A program made the position numbers and the translations under genes. Below, piece by piece: positions 16,865 through 27,086 of a stretch of DNA of 64,000 nucleotides. This stretch comes from Gammaproteobacteria bacterium (GTDB lineage Bacteria > Pseudomonadota > Gammaproteobacteria > SZUA-152). The stretch's first letter is position 1. The number at the start of each line of letters is the position of its first letter. Under the pieces are notes generated by a model. The model ran no database searches. It was not told the DNA's origin and saw only the letters and a program-made list of their open reading frames with translations. The stretch spans positions 62,001-126,000 of the forward strand of contig JAVVEP010000006.1 of the NCBI GenBank assembly GCA_032250735.1, in the 5' to 3' direction.

Positions 16865-17497
16865 ATGCTGGATTACGCAGAGTACATCAAAATATTTATT
16901 GGCCTGCTGGCGATCGTTAATCCGTTCGGGGCGATACCGCTGTTCATCAGCATGACTGCCGAGGAAAATGCCCGGCAGCGTCGTACCACTACCAAGATGG
17001 TGGCCCTTGGGGTGGGCATCATCCTGCTGGTGGCGCTGTTTTTCGGCGAGTGGCTGTTGCACTTTTTTGCCATCACCATCGACTCCTTTCGCGTCGGTGG
17101 CGGTATCCTGATCCTGCTGATGGCGATCGCCATGCTGCATGCGAAAACCAGCCAGATCCGCCAGACTGTGGAAGAGGCCGACGAGTCCATCGAGAAGGAA
17201 TCGGTGGCCATCGTGCCCCTGGCCATGCCGTTGCTGGCCGGGCCCGGCGCCATCAGTACCGTGATCCTGGCGGCGCACAAGTCCAGCGGCGTGGTCCATT
17301 ACCTGGCCGTCGCGCTGGGCATTGTTGTGCTGAGCCTGGTGGTGTGGGTCGTGTTGCGGGTGTCGCCCTGGATCACACGGCGCATCAGTGCCACGGGGAT
17401 CAATATCTTCACCCGCATCATGGGGCTGATCCTGGCGGCGATTGCCATCGAGTTTATCGCCAACGGCCTCAAGGGACTGTTTCCGGCGCTGGCCTGA
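16865..17497 (+). CDS. MarC-family integral membrane protein
   Basis: The 210-residue protein has six likely membrane helices. It begins Y-I-K-I-F-I-G-L-L-A-I-V-N-P-F-G-A-I-P-L-F, the opening typical of MarC/YchE/YhgN proteins, and includes P-L-A-M-P-L-L-A-G-P-G-A-I-S-T in the middle. The family has no settled function despite its historical link to the mar locus. The downstream phosphorylase gene starts about 40 bp later, so co-transcription is possible. Confidence 0.92.
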   Translation: MLDYAEYIKIFIGLLAIVNPFGAIPLFISMTAEENARQRRTTTKMVALGVGIILLVALFFGEWLLHFFAITIDSFRVGGGILILLMAIAMLHAKTSQIRQTVEEADESIEKESVAIVPLAMPLLAGPGAISTVILAAHKSSGVVHYLAVALGIVVLSLVVWVVLRVSPWITRRISATGINIFTRIMGLILAAIAIEFIANGLKGLFPALA

Positions 17498-17534
17498 GCG
17501 CCTATGTATTGAGGGAACATCGAGAGAACCGAGT

Positions 17535-20048
17535 ATGCAGACCAACCACTATTTTCCCCGCGCCCTGCCCGAACCCCTGCACGGTCTGGCGACCCTGGCG
17601 CTGGACCTGCGCTGGAGCTGGAACCATGGCGCCGATGCCCTGTGGCGACAGGTGTCGCCTGAGCTGTGGGAGGCGACGGCCAATCCCTGGTTGATTCTGG
17701 AAACGGTCTCTGACTCGCGTCTGCGAAAACTGGCCAGCGATGCCGGATTCATCGAAAAACTGCAGCAACAGCTCGATACGCGCGAGGACCATTTTGTTGA
17801 GACATCGTGGTTCACCGAAAGTATCGGCACTGCCTTTACTGGTTATGTCGCCTATTTCAGCATGGAGTTTGGCATCTCCGAATCGTTGCCGATTTACTCC
17901 GGTGGGCTGGGCGTGCTGGCGGGAGACTATCTGAAGACCGGCTCAGATCTCAACGTACCCTTGATCGGGGTCGGCCTGCTCTATCAGCAAGGCTACTTCC
18001 GTCAGGCGATCAATCCTGTCGGCGAGCAGCTGGAGTTTTATCCCTATAACGACCCGACCATGTTGCCGATCGTACCCTTGCGTGACGATAGCGGCGAGTG
18101 GGTGCGGGTGACGCTGGAGCTGCCGGGGCGGCCCCTGCGCCTGCGCACCTGGCGCGGTCAGGTGGGGCGTCGTACCTTGTTATTGCTGGACAGCAATGAT
18201 CCGCTCAATGACCCCGGCGACCGCGCCATCACCAGCGAACTCTATGGCGGCGGCGAGGAGATGCGTCTGCAGCAGGAGATGGTGCTGGGCATTGGCGGCT
18301 GGCGACTGCTGCAGGCCCTCGGTATCGACGCCCCGGTGTGCCACCTCAATGAGGGTCATGCGGCGTTTGCGATCTTCGAGCGCGCCCGGCAGTTCATGCA
18401 GGACACGGGGCAGCCATTTGCGGTGGCCCTGCGCGCCACCCGAGCGGGCAATCTGTTTACCACCCATACGCCGGTGGCGGCGGGTTTTGATAGTTTCAGC
18501 GCGGAGCTGTTTGCCCTCTATTTCCGGGACTACGCGGCCCCGCTGGGCGTGGAGCTGGAGCAGCTCCTGCGTCTGGGTCGCCTCGATCCCGCCGACAGCG
18601 GCGCGCCCTTCAACATGGCCTACCTCGCGGTGCGCGGTGCCGGCGCGGTCAACGGTGTGAGCCGCCTGCACGGCGCGGTCAGTCGACGCCTGTTTCAGCC
18701 GCTGTTCCCGCACTGGCCGCAGGCCGAGGTGCCGGTGGGTCATGTCACCAATGGCGTACACATGCCGAGCTGGGACTCGGCATGCGCCGATGCGTTGTGG
18801 ACCGAGGCCTGCGGCAAGTCCCGTTGGCGCGGCACGCTGGATGACGTGGAGATAGAGCTGCGCCAGGTGTCCGATGAGGACCTGTGGCGATTTCGCGTCG
18901 AGGGACGCCGGCAGCTCATCGAGTTCCTGCGCAAGCGGCTGGTCCGCCAGCACCGTGGCCGCGGCGTGGCCCGGGCGAGGATTCAGGAGTGTGACTCCTT
19001 GCTCGACCCCGATGCCCTGACGCTGGGTTTTGCCCGGCGTTTTGCCGAGTACAAGCGCCCCAACCTGCTGCTACAGGATGCGCAGCGGCTGGTGCGACTG
19101 CTCTGCAATCGCGATCGGCCGGTGCAGCTGGTGATCGCCGGCAAGGCCCATCCCCAGGATACGGTGGGTAAACAGCTGCTGCACCAGTGGCAGAATTTCC
19201 TGGAAGACAACGGCATGCACGAGCGGGTGGTGTTCGTCGAGGATTACGACCTGGGAGTGGCCGAAAAACTGGTGCAGGGGGTGGATGTCTGGATCAACAC
19301 CCCCCGCCGTCCCTGGGAGGCCAGCGGCACCAGCGGCATGAAGGTGCTGGTCAATGGCGGGCTGAACCTGTCGGAGCTGGACGGCTGGTGGGCCGAGGCC
19401 TATGCGCCCGAGCTGGGCTGGGCGCTGGGGGATGGTCTGGAACATGCCGATATCGCCGGCTGGGACGCCGCCGAGGCGGAGCAGCTCTATCGGCTGCTGG
19501 AGACCGAGGTGGTCCCCTGTTTCTATGAGCGCGATGCGGCCGGCCTGCCCAGCAAGTGGGTGGGCCACATGCGCGAGAGCATGGGCAGCCTGACCGCGCA
19601 ATTCTCCTCCAACCGCATGCTGCGGGAATATACTGAGCACTACTATCTGCCCCTGGCCGCCGCCTATCGCCAGCGTGCCCCCGAGGCCGCCGCTGCGCTG
19701 GAGGACTGGCACCAGCTGCTCGCGCAGCACTGGCAACGCATCCACTTTGGCAGCGTCACCGCCACTGCGGTCGAGGCCGGTTATCGGTTCGAGGTGCAGG
19801 TGTATCTGGACGATCTGACCGCCGAGGCGGTGAGTGTTCAGCTCTACGCCAATCCCCTCGACGACGGTCCGCCGTTTTGCCAGGCCCTGCAACGCGGCGA
19901 GCGGCTGGCCGGGGCGAGCAATGCCTATATCTATCAGGGCAGCGTGCCCGCAGACAGGCCGGACACCGATTACACCCCGCGCATCATCCCCGCCCAGACC
20001 GGCGCGACCGTTCCCCTCGAGGCCGGTTTTATATTGTGGTACCGGTAA
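17535..20048 (+). CDS. glgP: Alpha-glucan (glycogen/maltodextrin) phosphorylase
   Basis: The enzyme releases glucose 1-phosphate from alpha-1,4-glucans with pyridoxal phosphate. At 837 residues it belongs to the group with an N-terminal DUF3417 domain (L-A-L-D-L-R-W-S-W-N-H-G). The catalytic core has Y-F-S-M-E-F-G-I-S-E-S-L-P-I-Y-S-G-G-L-G near residue 112, H-L-N-E-G-H-A near 270 and the PLP-lysine region E-A-S-G-T-S-G-M-K near 595-603. Start chosen at the ATG where the DUF3417 homology begins, after CGAGAGAACCGAG. It implies stored glucan; no other glg gene is in the window. Confidence 0.94.
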   Translation: MQTNHYFPRALPEPLHGLATLALDLRWSWNHGADALWRQVSPELWEATANPWLILETVSDSRLRKLASDAGFIEKLQQQLDTREDHFVETSWFTESIGTAFTGYVAYFSMEFGISESLPIYSGGLGVLAGDYLKTGSDLNVPLIGVGLLYQQGYFRQAINPVGEQLEFYPYNDPTMLPIVPLRDDSGEWVRVTLELPGRPLRLRTWRGQVGRRTLLLLDSNDPLNDPGDRAITSELYGGGEEMRLQQEMVLGIGGWRLLQALGIDAPVCHLNEGHAAFAIFERARQFMQDTGQPFAVALRATRAGNLFTTHTPVAAGFDSFSAELFALYFRDYAAPLGVELEQLLRLGRLDPADSGAPFNMAYLAVRGAGAVNGVSRLHGAVSRRLFQPLFPHWPQAEVPVGHVTNGVHMPSWDSACADALWTEACGKSRWRGTLDDVEIELRQVSDEDLWRFRVEGRRQLIEFLRKRLVRQHRGRGVARARIQECDSLLDPDALTLGFARRFAEYKRPNLLLQDAQRLVRLLCNRDRPVQLVIAGKAHPQDTVGKQLLHQWQNFLEDNGMHERVVFVEDYDLGVAEKLVQGVDVWINTPRRPWEASGTSGMKVLVNGGLNLSELDGWWAEAYAPELGWALGDGLEHADIAGWDAAEAEQLYRLLETEVVPCFYERDAAGLPSKWVGHMRESMGSLTAQFSSNRMLREYTEHYYLPLAAAYRQRAPEAAAALEDWHQLLAQHWQRIHFGSVTATAVEAGYRFEVQVYLDDLTAEAVSVQLYANPLDDGPPFCQALQRGERLAGASNAYIYQGSVPADRPDTDYTPRIIPAQTGATVPLEAGFILWYR

Positions 20049-20138
20049 CAGCAACGGTGAGCGCGACGCTAAGCGCGCGGGTAGTGGCATCGCCGTGGCC
20101 GGCGGTAGCGGGCAGACCGGCGGTGATATGATGCGCCG

Positions 20139-22448
20139 ATGAACCGCTCGCCGACCGTACTGGACACGCCCCCCTCGGACACCCTGAGCACATGGCTGGC
20201 GCGGCTGCGCGCCGCGCGTCATCGCGGCACCCTGGTGTTTGCCGGCGAGGCCGACGGGTGCCGGCAGGCGGCAGCGCAGACGGTGCGGGATGCGCGGCTG
20301 GCGCGGGTCAGCTGGATATCCGGGGTGGTCCATCCAGGGATACAGGCAGGGGCACCGGCAGGGATGGAGGTGCTCGCCGCCAGACAGGCCCGCGGCCTGC
20401 TTGGCCAGGAGCGTGACCTCATCGTGTTTGATGCCCATGCCGGTTTTGACGCCGATGCCTTCGGCGCGGTGAGCGGCAGTATCGTGGGCGGCGGACTGTT
20501 AGTGCTGCTGTGTCCGCCGCTGGAGGCGTGGCCGCAGTGTGCCGACCCGGCGGCCGAGGCCATCGCGGTGTGGCCGCACACCATCCATGACCTGCCCGGG
20601 CGTTTCCTGCAGCGACTGTCGCGCCTGCTGGGACAGGCCATCGCGGTCGGTGGGCAGACGGTGCTGGTCAGCGCCGACGGCCAGAGGGACGCGGCGGTGC
20701 AGGCGATGCTGGACTCGGCGCCGCCCCCGCCAGCATTGTCACTGGACAATAAACCACCCGCTGCGCCGCCCGAGGCAGGGATGCGCAGCGCCGATCAGCA
20801 GGCGGCGGTGGCGGCGATCGAACACGTGCTGCAGGGCCATCGCCGCCGCCCCCTGGTACTGGTGGCGGATCGCGGACGGGGCAAGACGGCGGCGCTGGGC
20901 ATCGCTGCGGCGCGGCTGATGCGCGGCGCGGTGCAGGGGCCGGCGGCGGCCGGCCCGCACCCGATGGCATGCTTTCGCGTCGTGGTGACCGCGCCGCGGC
21001 TGGCCGCGGTAGCACCGCTGTTTCAGCATGCCCAGGGGCTGCTGCCCGGCGTCATCGCCCATGCCGGTCACCTGCAGTGGGGGGCGGCCGAGCTACGGTT
21101 TGTGGCACCAGATGAACTCTGCGCCGCCCTGCCAGCGGCGGACCTGCTGCTGGTGGATGAGGCCGCGGCCATTCCGGCGAGCCTCCTGCAGACCCTGCTC
21201 CGGCACTATTCCCGTCTGGTGTTTTCCACCACCACCCACGGCTATGAAGGCACGGGGCGGGGGTTCGCGGTGCGCTTCCGCCAGACCCTGGAGGCGCAGG
21301 CACCCGGCTGGTCAGAGCTGATATTGCGCGAGCCGATCCGCTGGGCCGGCGATGATCCGCTGGAGCAATGGGTGTTCGACAGCCTGCTGCTGGACGCCAG
21401 TTGCGCGGAGGATGGCCGCGTGTCGGCGGCCGCGCCCGGCAACGTGCAGGTGGAGCGCCTGGCGCGTGACCGGCTGGCGGCCGACGAGCCGTTGCTCAAG
21501 CAGCTGTTTGGTCTGCTGGTGGTGGCCCATTACCGCACCCGGCCCAATGACCTGCGCAACCTGCTCGATGGCCCGGGGCTGGCGGTCTACGCCATGCGCT
21601 ATCAGGGGGCGGTGGTCGCCACCGCCCTGGTGGCGATGGAGGGCGGATTTGATCGGCCCCTGATTGAGGCGATGGCGGCCGGGCGACGCCGCCCGCGGGG
21701 GCACCTGATCCCCCAGTCGCTGGTGACGCACCTCGGCCTGCGGGCGGCGGGTGGGCAACGCTGCGCGCGGGTGATGCGCATCGCCGTGCACCCCGCCGTG
21801 CAGGGGCGTGGCCTGGGCCGTGGCCTGTTGCGGCATATCCGCGCTGAGGCAACGGCCCAGGGTGCGGACCTGATCGGCGCGAGTTTTGGCGCCACCGCGC
21901 CCCTGCTGAGATTCTGGCGGGCGGAGGACCTGTGGCCGGTGAGGCTGGGTTTTCGTCGCGACCATGCCAGCGGCGAACATTCGGTGATGGTGTTGTCGGC
22001 CCTGAGTGCGGCAGGGGCGTCCGTGCTTGCCGCGGCGCGGGGTTGCCTGCGGGCCGACCTGCCGCAGACCGTGGCGAATGCCCTGTCTGATCTGGACCCC
22101 GCCGTGGTCGCCCTGCTGTTGCAGGACCGGCCCGGGGAGTCCGACCACGAAGACCCCGTCCCCAGCGCCCGCGACCACGACAATGTGCGCGCCTTTGTAG
22201 AGGGCGAGCGCAGCTATGAGGACTGCCTCGCCTCCCTCTGGCGCTATACGCTGTGGGCCCTGCGCGCGCCGACAACATCACTGACAGATCCGCAACTGAC
22301 CATCCTGGTCTGCCGGCTGTTGCAACACCATTCCTGGGCGCAGCTGGCCCACGCCACTGGCCTGGCCGGAAAGGCCGAGCTGAAGGGGGTCCTGCAGTCG
22401 GCCCTGCGGCAGCTGCTGTCATCCACTATTAAAGAGGACAAGCTATGA
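20139..22448 (+). CDS. tmcA: tRNA(Met) cytidine acetyltransferase TmcA
   Basis: TmcA makes N4-acetylcytidine at the wobble position of elongator tRNA-Met, whose gene is also in this window. The 769-residue protein has an N-terminal DUF1726 region, then an RNA-helicase-like domain with Walker A R-G-R-G-K-T near residue 246 and the D-E-A-A-A-I-P Walker B near 340. A GNAT acetyltransferase domain follows with [14 protein letters not shown] near residue 550, and the C-terminal part binds tRNA. Very GC-rich, with only a short gap from glgP. Confidence 0.94.
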   Translation: MNRSPTVLDTPPSDTLSTWLARLRAARHRGTLVFAGEADGCRQAAAQTVRDARLARVSWISGVVHPGIQAGAPAGMEVLAARQARGLLGQERDLIVFDAHAGFDADAFGAVSGSIVGGGLLVLLCPPLEAWPQCADPAAEAIAVWPHTIHDLPGRFLQRLSRLLGQAIAVGGQTVLVSADGQRDAAVQAMLDSAPPPPALSLDNKPPAAPPEAGMRSADQQAAVAAIEHVLQGHRRRPLVLVADRGRGKTAALGIAAARLMRGAVQGPAAAGPHPMACFRVVVTAPRLAAVAPLFQHAQGLLPGVIAHAGHLQWGAAELRFVAPDELCAALPAADLLLVDEAAAIPASLLQTLLRHYSRLVFSTTTHGYEGTGRGFAVRFRQTLEAQAPGWSELILREPIRWAGDDPLEQWVFDSLLLDASCAEDGRVSAAAPGNVQVERLARDRLAADEPLLKQLFGLLVVAHYRTRPNDLRNLLDGPGLAVYAMRYQGAVVATALVAMEGGFDRPLIEAMAAGRRRPRGHLIPQSLVTHLGLRAAGGQRCARVMRIAVHPAVQGRGLGRGLLRHIRAEATAQGADLIGASFGATAPLLRFWRAEDLWPVRLGFRRDHASGEHSVMVLSALSAAGASVLAAARGCLRADLPQTVANALSDLDPAVVALLLQDRPGESDHEDPVPSARDHDNVRAFVEGERSYEDCLASLWRYTLWALRAPTTSLTDPQLTILVCRLLQHHSWAQLAHATGLAGKAELKGVLQSALRQLLSSTIKEDKL

Positions 22449-22494
22449 CATCCATCAGCTTCACGGGCCGCAGTCTGCGGCGGCGCGGGCTAGC

Positions 22495-23130
22495 ATGAGC
22501 CGCCGGGATTCGCCCGCCATGCCCCGTGCGGAACAGGCCCTGCCGGGACGGGATAGCGCCATGCCGGTGGCGGAGCGTCACGCGGTGCTCGGCCACCCGC
22601 TACAGGAGCCGTTCCCGGCAGGCCTGCAGCTGGCGATGTTTGGCATGGGCTGTTTCTGGGGGGCGGAAAAATGCTTCTGGCAGCAGCCGGGCGTGTACTC
22701 CACCGCGGTGGGCTATGCGGCGGGTTTCACCCCCAACCCGACCTATCAGGAGGTGTGCAGCGGCCAGACCGGTCACAACGAGGTGGTGCGGGTGGTGTTT
22801 GATCCACAGCAGATCGCGTATACCGAGTTGCTGTGCCTGTTTTGGGAGGGGCATGATCCGACCCAGGGGATGCGCCAGGGCAACGACCGGGGCACCCAGT
22901 ATCGCTCGGGGATTTATGTCTATGATGACGCCCAGCGGCGGCTGGCGGAACAGGCGCGGGACCGCTTCCAGCAAGCACTCACCGCGGTGGGGTTTCCGCC
23001 CATCACCACCGAGATCCTGCCCGCGCCGCCGTTTTATTTTGCCGAGGACTACCACCAGCAATACCTGGCAAAAAATCCCGCGGGGTATTGTGGCATGGGG
23101 GGCACCGGGGTCAGGCTGCCGGCACAATGA
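22495..23130 (+). CDS. msrA: Peptide methionine sulfoxide reductase MsrA
   Basis: MsrA reduces methionine-S-sulfoxide in proteins. The catalytic G-C-F-W-G motif is near residue 51, and the resolving-Cys segment [10 protein letters not shown] is at the C-terminus. Other matches are [12 protein letters not shown] and [12 protein letters not shown]. The 211-residue length and the N-terminal extension with [11 protein letters not shown] match the long E. coli-type enzyme, supporting the start at 22495 although the first residues are uncertain. Confidence 0.95.
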   Translation: MSRRDSPAMPRAEQALPGRDSAMPVAERHAVLGHPLQEPFPAGLQLAMFGMGCFWGAEKCFWQQPGVYSTAVGYAAGFTPNPTYQEVCSGQTGHNEVVRVVFDPQQIAYTELLCLFWEGHDPTQGMRQGNDRGTQYRSGIYVYDDAQRRLAEQARDRFQQALTAVGFPPITTEILPAPPFYFAEDYHQQYLAKNPAGYCGMGGTGVRLPAQ

Positions 23131-23168
23131 AGCGGACGCCTGGGTCGGGCGCGAGCCTCCATCCTGGC

Positions 23169-23197
23169 TTGTCGGCGTTACGGCATGTGGTTACACT
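23169..23197 (+). promoter_or_regulatory. Putative sigma-70 promoter upstream of the 108-aa gene
   Basis: TTGTCG and TACACT are separated by 17 bp. It lies about 180 bp upstream of the 108-residue ORF, in a 246-bp gap after msrA that is otherwise featureless. The -35 box is weak. Confidence 0.35.
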
Positions 23198-23376
23198 TTC
23201 GGCCTGAAAAAAGCAGCGGATGGCGGCATGGCTCGTGGCAGGACAAGGGGTAGCGAGGACCAGCATTCGAGGCAGACATCGCGCCGCTGTTTAGCGCATA
23301 GGGTAAGGCGCGGCTTTTACGGCATGAACAGCAACGGCATAAAAGCAATGCGGCATGCACCAATTGAGAGGCAGAA

Positions 23377-23703
23377 ATGATACACGATCAGTTAAGAGGT
23401 TTTGATGAAGAGGTGCCGAAATGGGATATCGCCCTGGCGGCGCTGGTCAATGAAGAGGTGCAAAAGCTGGGGCGCGGTCTGCGTATCGCTGATTTCAAGC
23501 GCCTGGCCGCCGACCATGCGATACGTTTCGACGACATCATGGTCACCCTGTTTGAGCTGGTGATCAATGGAGAATGGCGCTACGAACATCCCGATGGCGT
23601 GGAGCAGCCCATCAGTCGCGACGAGGTGGAAAAGCTGTACGTCGGCGGTCGCCTGGTGGATGCGGATGTGGATGAATATGTGGGGCTGTGGCTGCCGGCA
23701 TAG
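23377..23703 (+). CDS. Conserved-looking small hypothetical protein (108 aa)
   Basis: The start has GAGAGGCAGAA upstream, a good ribosome-binding site. The protein is acidic and probably cytosolic. It contains a helical R-I-A-D-F-K-R-L-A-A-D-H-A-I-R-F-D-D-I segment resembling a winged-helix-like module, followed by N-G-E-W-R-Y-E and a C-terminal D-V-D-E-Y-V-G-L-W. No cysteine, membrane segment or signal peptide is seen. I do not recognise a family. Codon use matches neighbouring genes, which supports it being real. Confidence 0.75.
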   Translation: MIHDQLRGFDEEVPKWDIALAALVNEEVQKLGRGLRIADFKRLAADHAIRFDDIMVTLFELVINGEWRYEHPDGVEQPISRDEVEKLYVGGRLVDADVDEYVGLWLPA

Positions 23704-23807
23704 GTTACCGGTATAGCTTAGTAGTAGAGGCAGGGTCGGCCCGTGCAGAGGCGGCATGGGGATACCCGACCTGAATCGGTTTTTCGGCATTGGCCAATGG
23801 GACGATT

Positions 23808-24365
23808 ATGACATTGAATAGACTCAGTCGGGCTGCCGCGCGTGCCGGTGGCCTTTTTCTTTTGACGGGGATGATGGTGTTGTCGGCGAATGCGGCGGCA
23901 GAGCCCTTTGCCTCGCGGCCGCAGATCCCGGCCGAGGTGGGCGACAGCTATCAGGCACAGAGTGCCCGTGACGCGGTGATCCCCGAGCAGGCGCAGGTGG
24001 GTGTCCCCGCCTATCCGGGTGCGGTGATCATTCGCACCTTTGCGGTGAAAGAGCGGCCACCCAAATACGAGGGCCTGTCGATCCTTGAGCTGATTTCCAC
24101 CGATGACTATGAAACCGTCATCGCCTTTTATAAGGACCAGCTGCCGACGTGGAAAAATGCCGAGCTACTGTCGGCCTATTATTTTGCCCAGCACGGCAAT
24201 CTCAACTTCTTCAAACCCGAAGAGCCCCACGTGGGCATCCACAAGATGGAGAACTATTATCGGGCGGGGGATAAGGAGTTGCTGCGCAAGCTGCTGCCGG
24301 GCGCGCAGACCCTGATCAAGGTGTTTTACGGCGAAGGCCTTACCGCCGCCACCACCGCCCCGTAA
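23808..24365 (+). CDS. Secreted hypothetical protein (185 aa)
   Basis: The ATG at 23808 gives a clean signal peptide, with R-L-S-R-A-A-A-R followed by a hydrophobic core and the cleavage context S-A-N-A-A-A-E. The mature part has I-I-R-T-F-A-V-K-E-R-P-P-K-Y-E-G-L-S-I-L-E-L-I-S and Y-E-T-V-I-A-F-Y-K-D-Q-L. The second of these is reminiscent of small periplasmic alpha-beta proteins in which a displaced Y-x-x-V-I-x-F-Y-K helix is common. A TTG start 18 bp upstream is possible. The function is unknown. Confidence 0.75.
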   Translation: MTLNRLSRAAARAGGLFLLTGMMVLSANAAAEPFASRPQIPAEVGDSYQAQSARDAVIPEQAQVGVPAYPGAVIIRTFAVKERPPKYEGLSILELISTDDYETVIAFYKDQLPTWKNAELLSAYYFAQHGNLNFFKPEEPHVGIHKMENYYRAGDKELLRKLLPGAQTLIKVFYGEGLTAATTAP

Positions 24366-24407
24366 AGGGGTCGGCCCGGTGGGGCGGAGGACTCTAACTA
24401 ATAGCGG

Positions 24408-24719
24408 TTAGTGCTGGGCGGCTTCCTTGTTCACCCACACCTGCACCTGACCGGCATCCTTGTCCAGCGCCCGGCGGCCCTTGCGGCTTTGCTTGCTGAC
24501 CATCTCCAGGTCGCCACACTTTGGACACTTGGTGGTGTTGAATTTGACCAGGTGGTAAAGGGTCCATGCGGCCGGGATGGCCAGCGCCGGCATCAGGCCG
24601 GTCATCAGCGCGAAACTGCCGACAATCCCCCAGATGAAGGCATCGACCAGGAAGCTCTCAATACACTGTTTGACGGGTTTGCCCTCAAAACCACAGGACG
24701 TACAGACGCGATCTTTCAT
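24408..24719 (-). CDS. Small membrane protein with zinc-ribbon cysteines
   Basis: The 103-residue protein has an N-terminal C-T-S-C-G pair, a hydrophobic hairpin (about residues 24-58) and a second C-P-K-C-G pair near residue 68. The four cysteines could form a split zinc ribbon on the cytoplasmic face. The C-terminus is basic and then acidic. No family name is recognised. It is convergent with the preceding secreted-protein gene. Confidence 0.7.
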   Translation of the reverse strand: MKDRVCTSCGFEGKPVKQCIESFLVDAFIWGIVGSFALMTGLMPALAIPAAWTLYHLVKFNTTKCPKCGDLEMVSKQSRKGRRALDKDAGQVQVWVNKEAAQH

Positions 24720-24902
24720 GACATTGCTCCAGCTAGATTAATGAATATTAATATTCGAGATTACTAATTTGCGGCGCATGATAAGGCATGGATTCGGCTT
24801 TGGCCAGTGATTGGCCACAATTTAACCATTGAAGTTTTTTATCCCTACACCGAATCTGTGTATGGGTGAAGGTGGCCGGAGAGGCCGAATAGTTGATTGA
24901 AT

Positions 24903-26246
24903 TTATTGGGTATTTTTCGAGAAGTGGGCGCGGGTCAGCTGGAAGACCACCGGGCTGAGCGCCACCAGGGCGATGAGGTTGGGGATGGCCATGAGCCCAT
25001 TGAGCACGTCGGCCAGCAGCCAGATGATCTCCAGTTTGCCCAGTGCGCCGACCACAATGGCGGCGAGCCATAGCACGCGATAGGGCAGGATGACGCGGAT
25101 GCCGAACAGGAATTCGGCGCAGCGTTCGCCGTAATAGCTCCAGCCGAGGATGGTGGTGAAGGCGAAGACCGCCAGGCCGAAGGTCACGATATGAGCACCA
25201 AAGTCGGGCAGGCCGCTGCTGAAGGCCAGCATGGAGAGGGCGGCGCCGGTTTCACCGCTGGTCCAGGCGCCGGTGAGGATGATCACCAGCGCGGTCATGG
25301 TGCAGATAATGATGGTGTCGATGAAGGTGCCGAGCATACCGATCATGCCCTGCTGCACGGGGTCATTGGTACGCGCCGCGGCGTGGGCAATGGGGGCGCT
25401 GCCCAGACCGGCCTCGTTGGAGAAGATGCCGCGGGCGACGCCGAAGCGAATGGCTGCCCATACCGCCGCCCCGGCAAAGCCGCCGGTGGCCGCCGTGCCG
25501 GTGAAGGCGTCGCCGATTATGCTGCCCAGTGCCGCCGGCACCTCGCCGAGGTGCGAGACAATGATCCATAGCGCCCCGGCCACATAGGCGAGGGCCATGA
25601 ACGGCACCAGGCGGGCAGCCACCACGCCAATGCGATGGATGCCGCCGAGAATCACCACTGCGGCCAGCAGCATCATGACCACGCCGCTGATCCAGTCGGG
25701 GACGGCGAAGGCACTGCCCATCGCGTCGGCCACGGAATTGGCCTGCACCATGTTGCCAATGCCAAAGGCGGCAATCATGCCGAACAGGGCGAAGGCAATG
25801 CCCAGCCATTTCCAGTTATTGCCGAGACCGTTCTTGATGTAGTACATGGGGCCGCCCACGTAGCGACCGCGCTCATCGACTTCACGGTATTTAACCGCCA
25901 GCAGGGCCTCACTGTATTTGGTGGCCATGCCCAGCAGTGCGGTGATCCACATCCAGAAAACGGCGCCGGGTCCGCCGAGAAAAATCGCGGTGGCGACGCC
26001 GGCGATGTTGCCCGTGCCGATGGTAGCGGCGAGCGCCGTCATCAAGGCCTGAAAAGGGGTGATGTCGCCATTGGCGGTGGAGGCCCGCCCGCGCCACAAT
26101 AGCGCGAAAGCCGCGAGCAGATGCCGCCAGGGCATGGCCCTGAGGCCGACGCTGAGGAATATGCCCGTGCCCAGCAGCAGCACCAGCATCATGGGGCCCC
26201 AGATCAGCCCACTGATGGTATTCAAAAATTGAGTGATGGCCTGCAT
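24903..26246 (-). CDS. AGCS-family alanine/glycine:sodium symporter
   Basis: This 447-residue polytopic membrane protein has about eleven hydrophobic helices. AGCS signatures include P-F-Q-A-L-M-T-A-L-A-A-T-I-G-T-G-N-I-A-G-V near residue 65, G-P-G-A-V-F-W-M-W, E-A-G-L-G-S-A-P-I-A-H-A-A-A near residue 285 and G-W-S-Y-Y-G-E-R near 375. It would import alanine or glycine with Na+ (or H+). The gene is divergent from the PagL-like gene, and the shared 114-bp gap should hold both promoters. Confidence 0.93.
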   Translation of the reverse strand: MQAITQFLNTISGLIWGPMMLVLLLGTGIFLSVGLRAMPWRHLLAAFALLWRGRASTANGDITPFQALMTALAATIGTGNIAGVATAIFLGGPGAVFWMWITALLGMATKYSEALLAVKYREVDERGRYVGGPMYYIKNGLGNNWKWLGIAFALFGMIAAFGIGNMVQANSVADAMGSAFAVPDWISGVVMMLLAAVVILGGIHRIGVVAARLVPFMALAYVAGALWIIVSHLGEVPAALGSIIGDAFTGTAATGGFAGAAVWAAIRFGVARGIFSNEAGLGSAPIAHAAARTNDPVQQGMIGMLGTFIDTIIICTMTALVIILTGAWTSGETGAALSMLAFSSGLPDFGAHIVTFGLAVFAFTTILGWSYYGERCAEFLFGIRVILPYRVLWLAAIVVGALGKLEIIWLLADVLNGLMAIPNLIALVALSPVVFQLTRAHFSKNTQ

Positions 26247-26360
26247 GGTTTGTTTCTCCCCACGGATACAGACGGGCTGTATCGATGGCAGTGTCTGGAT
26301 CCCGCTGGGGCGCTTGGTTATACTTCCGGCTTCTGTAAAATCATACGGTATCGTAAGTTT

Positions 26361-26990
26361 ATGCGCCTTATTGCTTTAGCATCAAGATCCACCCTGATTG
26401 TATTTTCACTTTTCCTTTTTATCCTGCCTCAGGCGCATGCCAATCAGCCCATAGAGTCCTTTTTGTGGAAGGCCTCCGCGGCGGCGACGGCGGTGTTGAT
26501 CGCCACCACCAATCCGCTTCAGGCTGACAGGGTGTCGATGGAGCTGGGCGGGGGCGAGCATGTGTATGTGGTTCGCGCCGGCGCGGAATGGGACTGGAAT
26601 GACAATCTGATGACCGTCTTTGGCTGGCGATTAAGCACCTATTGGCAGTTAGATTTTTCCAAATGGCAGAGTACCCGGGATGCCAGTCAGGATGGCGCCA
26701 ATGTCACCGTGGGATTTACGCCGATGTTCCGGTTTACCGGCCGGACTGGCTATATCGAGCCCTATCTTGATGTGGGCGTAGGCGTGTATCTGTTTACCGT
26801 TAGTCGCCTGGAAGACCATGAATTTGGTTCTAACTTCCAGTTCTCGGATCTGTTCGGTGTAGGAATGCGTTTCGGTGAGCGTAAGCAATGGGCCCTGGGT
26901 TACAAGTTTCAGCACTATTCCAATGGTTCGGTGCGGGTGCCGAATCACGGCATCAACTTCAATTTCCTGACCCTGTCCTACAAATATTGA
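26361..26990 (+). CDS. PagL-like lipid A 3-O-deacylase (acyloxyacyl hydrolase)
   Basis: The ATG at 26361 gives a signal peptide ending around A-H-A-N. The mature protein (about 180 residues) alternates in a pattern expected of a small outer-membrane beta-barrel and ends in an aromatic Y-K-Y. The segment F-Q-H-Y-S-N-G-S-V-R-V-P-N-H-G-I-N matches the PagL catalytic region, where His and Ser of H-x-S-N are active-site residues. The product would remove the 3-O acyl chain of lipid A in the outer membrane. The longer frame back to 26121 overlaps the divergent symporter and was rejected. Confidence 0.82.
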   Translation: MRLIALASRSTLIVFSLFLFILPQAHANQPIESFLWKASAAATAVLIATTNPLQADRVSMELGGGEHVYVVRAGAEWDWNDNLMTVFGWRLSTYWQLDFSKWQSTRDASQDGANVTVGFTPMFRFTGRTGYIEPYLDVGVGVYLFTVSRLEDHEFGSNFQFSDLFGVGMRFGERKQWALGYKFQHYSNGSVRVPNHGINFNFLTLSYKY

Positions 26991-27086
26991 CGGCAGTCTG
27001 TTGCCATCGTGCTGACCGGCATTCTACCTGTCAGACAGTGGGGGCACAGGGCGATTTTGGTCTGGCGCAGGTGCCGCGTGGCAGTT

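Noticed and set aside
19071-20438. 455-codon open frame antisense to glgP and tmcA
   Set aside because: Spans the end of one gene and the start of the next on the other strand; no recognisable domain.
26121-26360. N-terminal extension of the PagL-like gene
   Set aside because: It overlaps the divergent symporter start, and the signal peptide begins cleanly at 26361.
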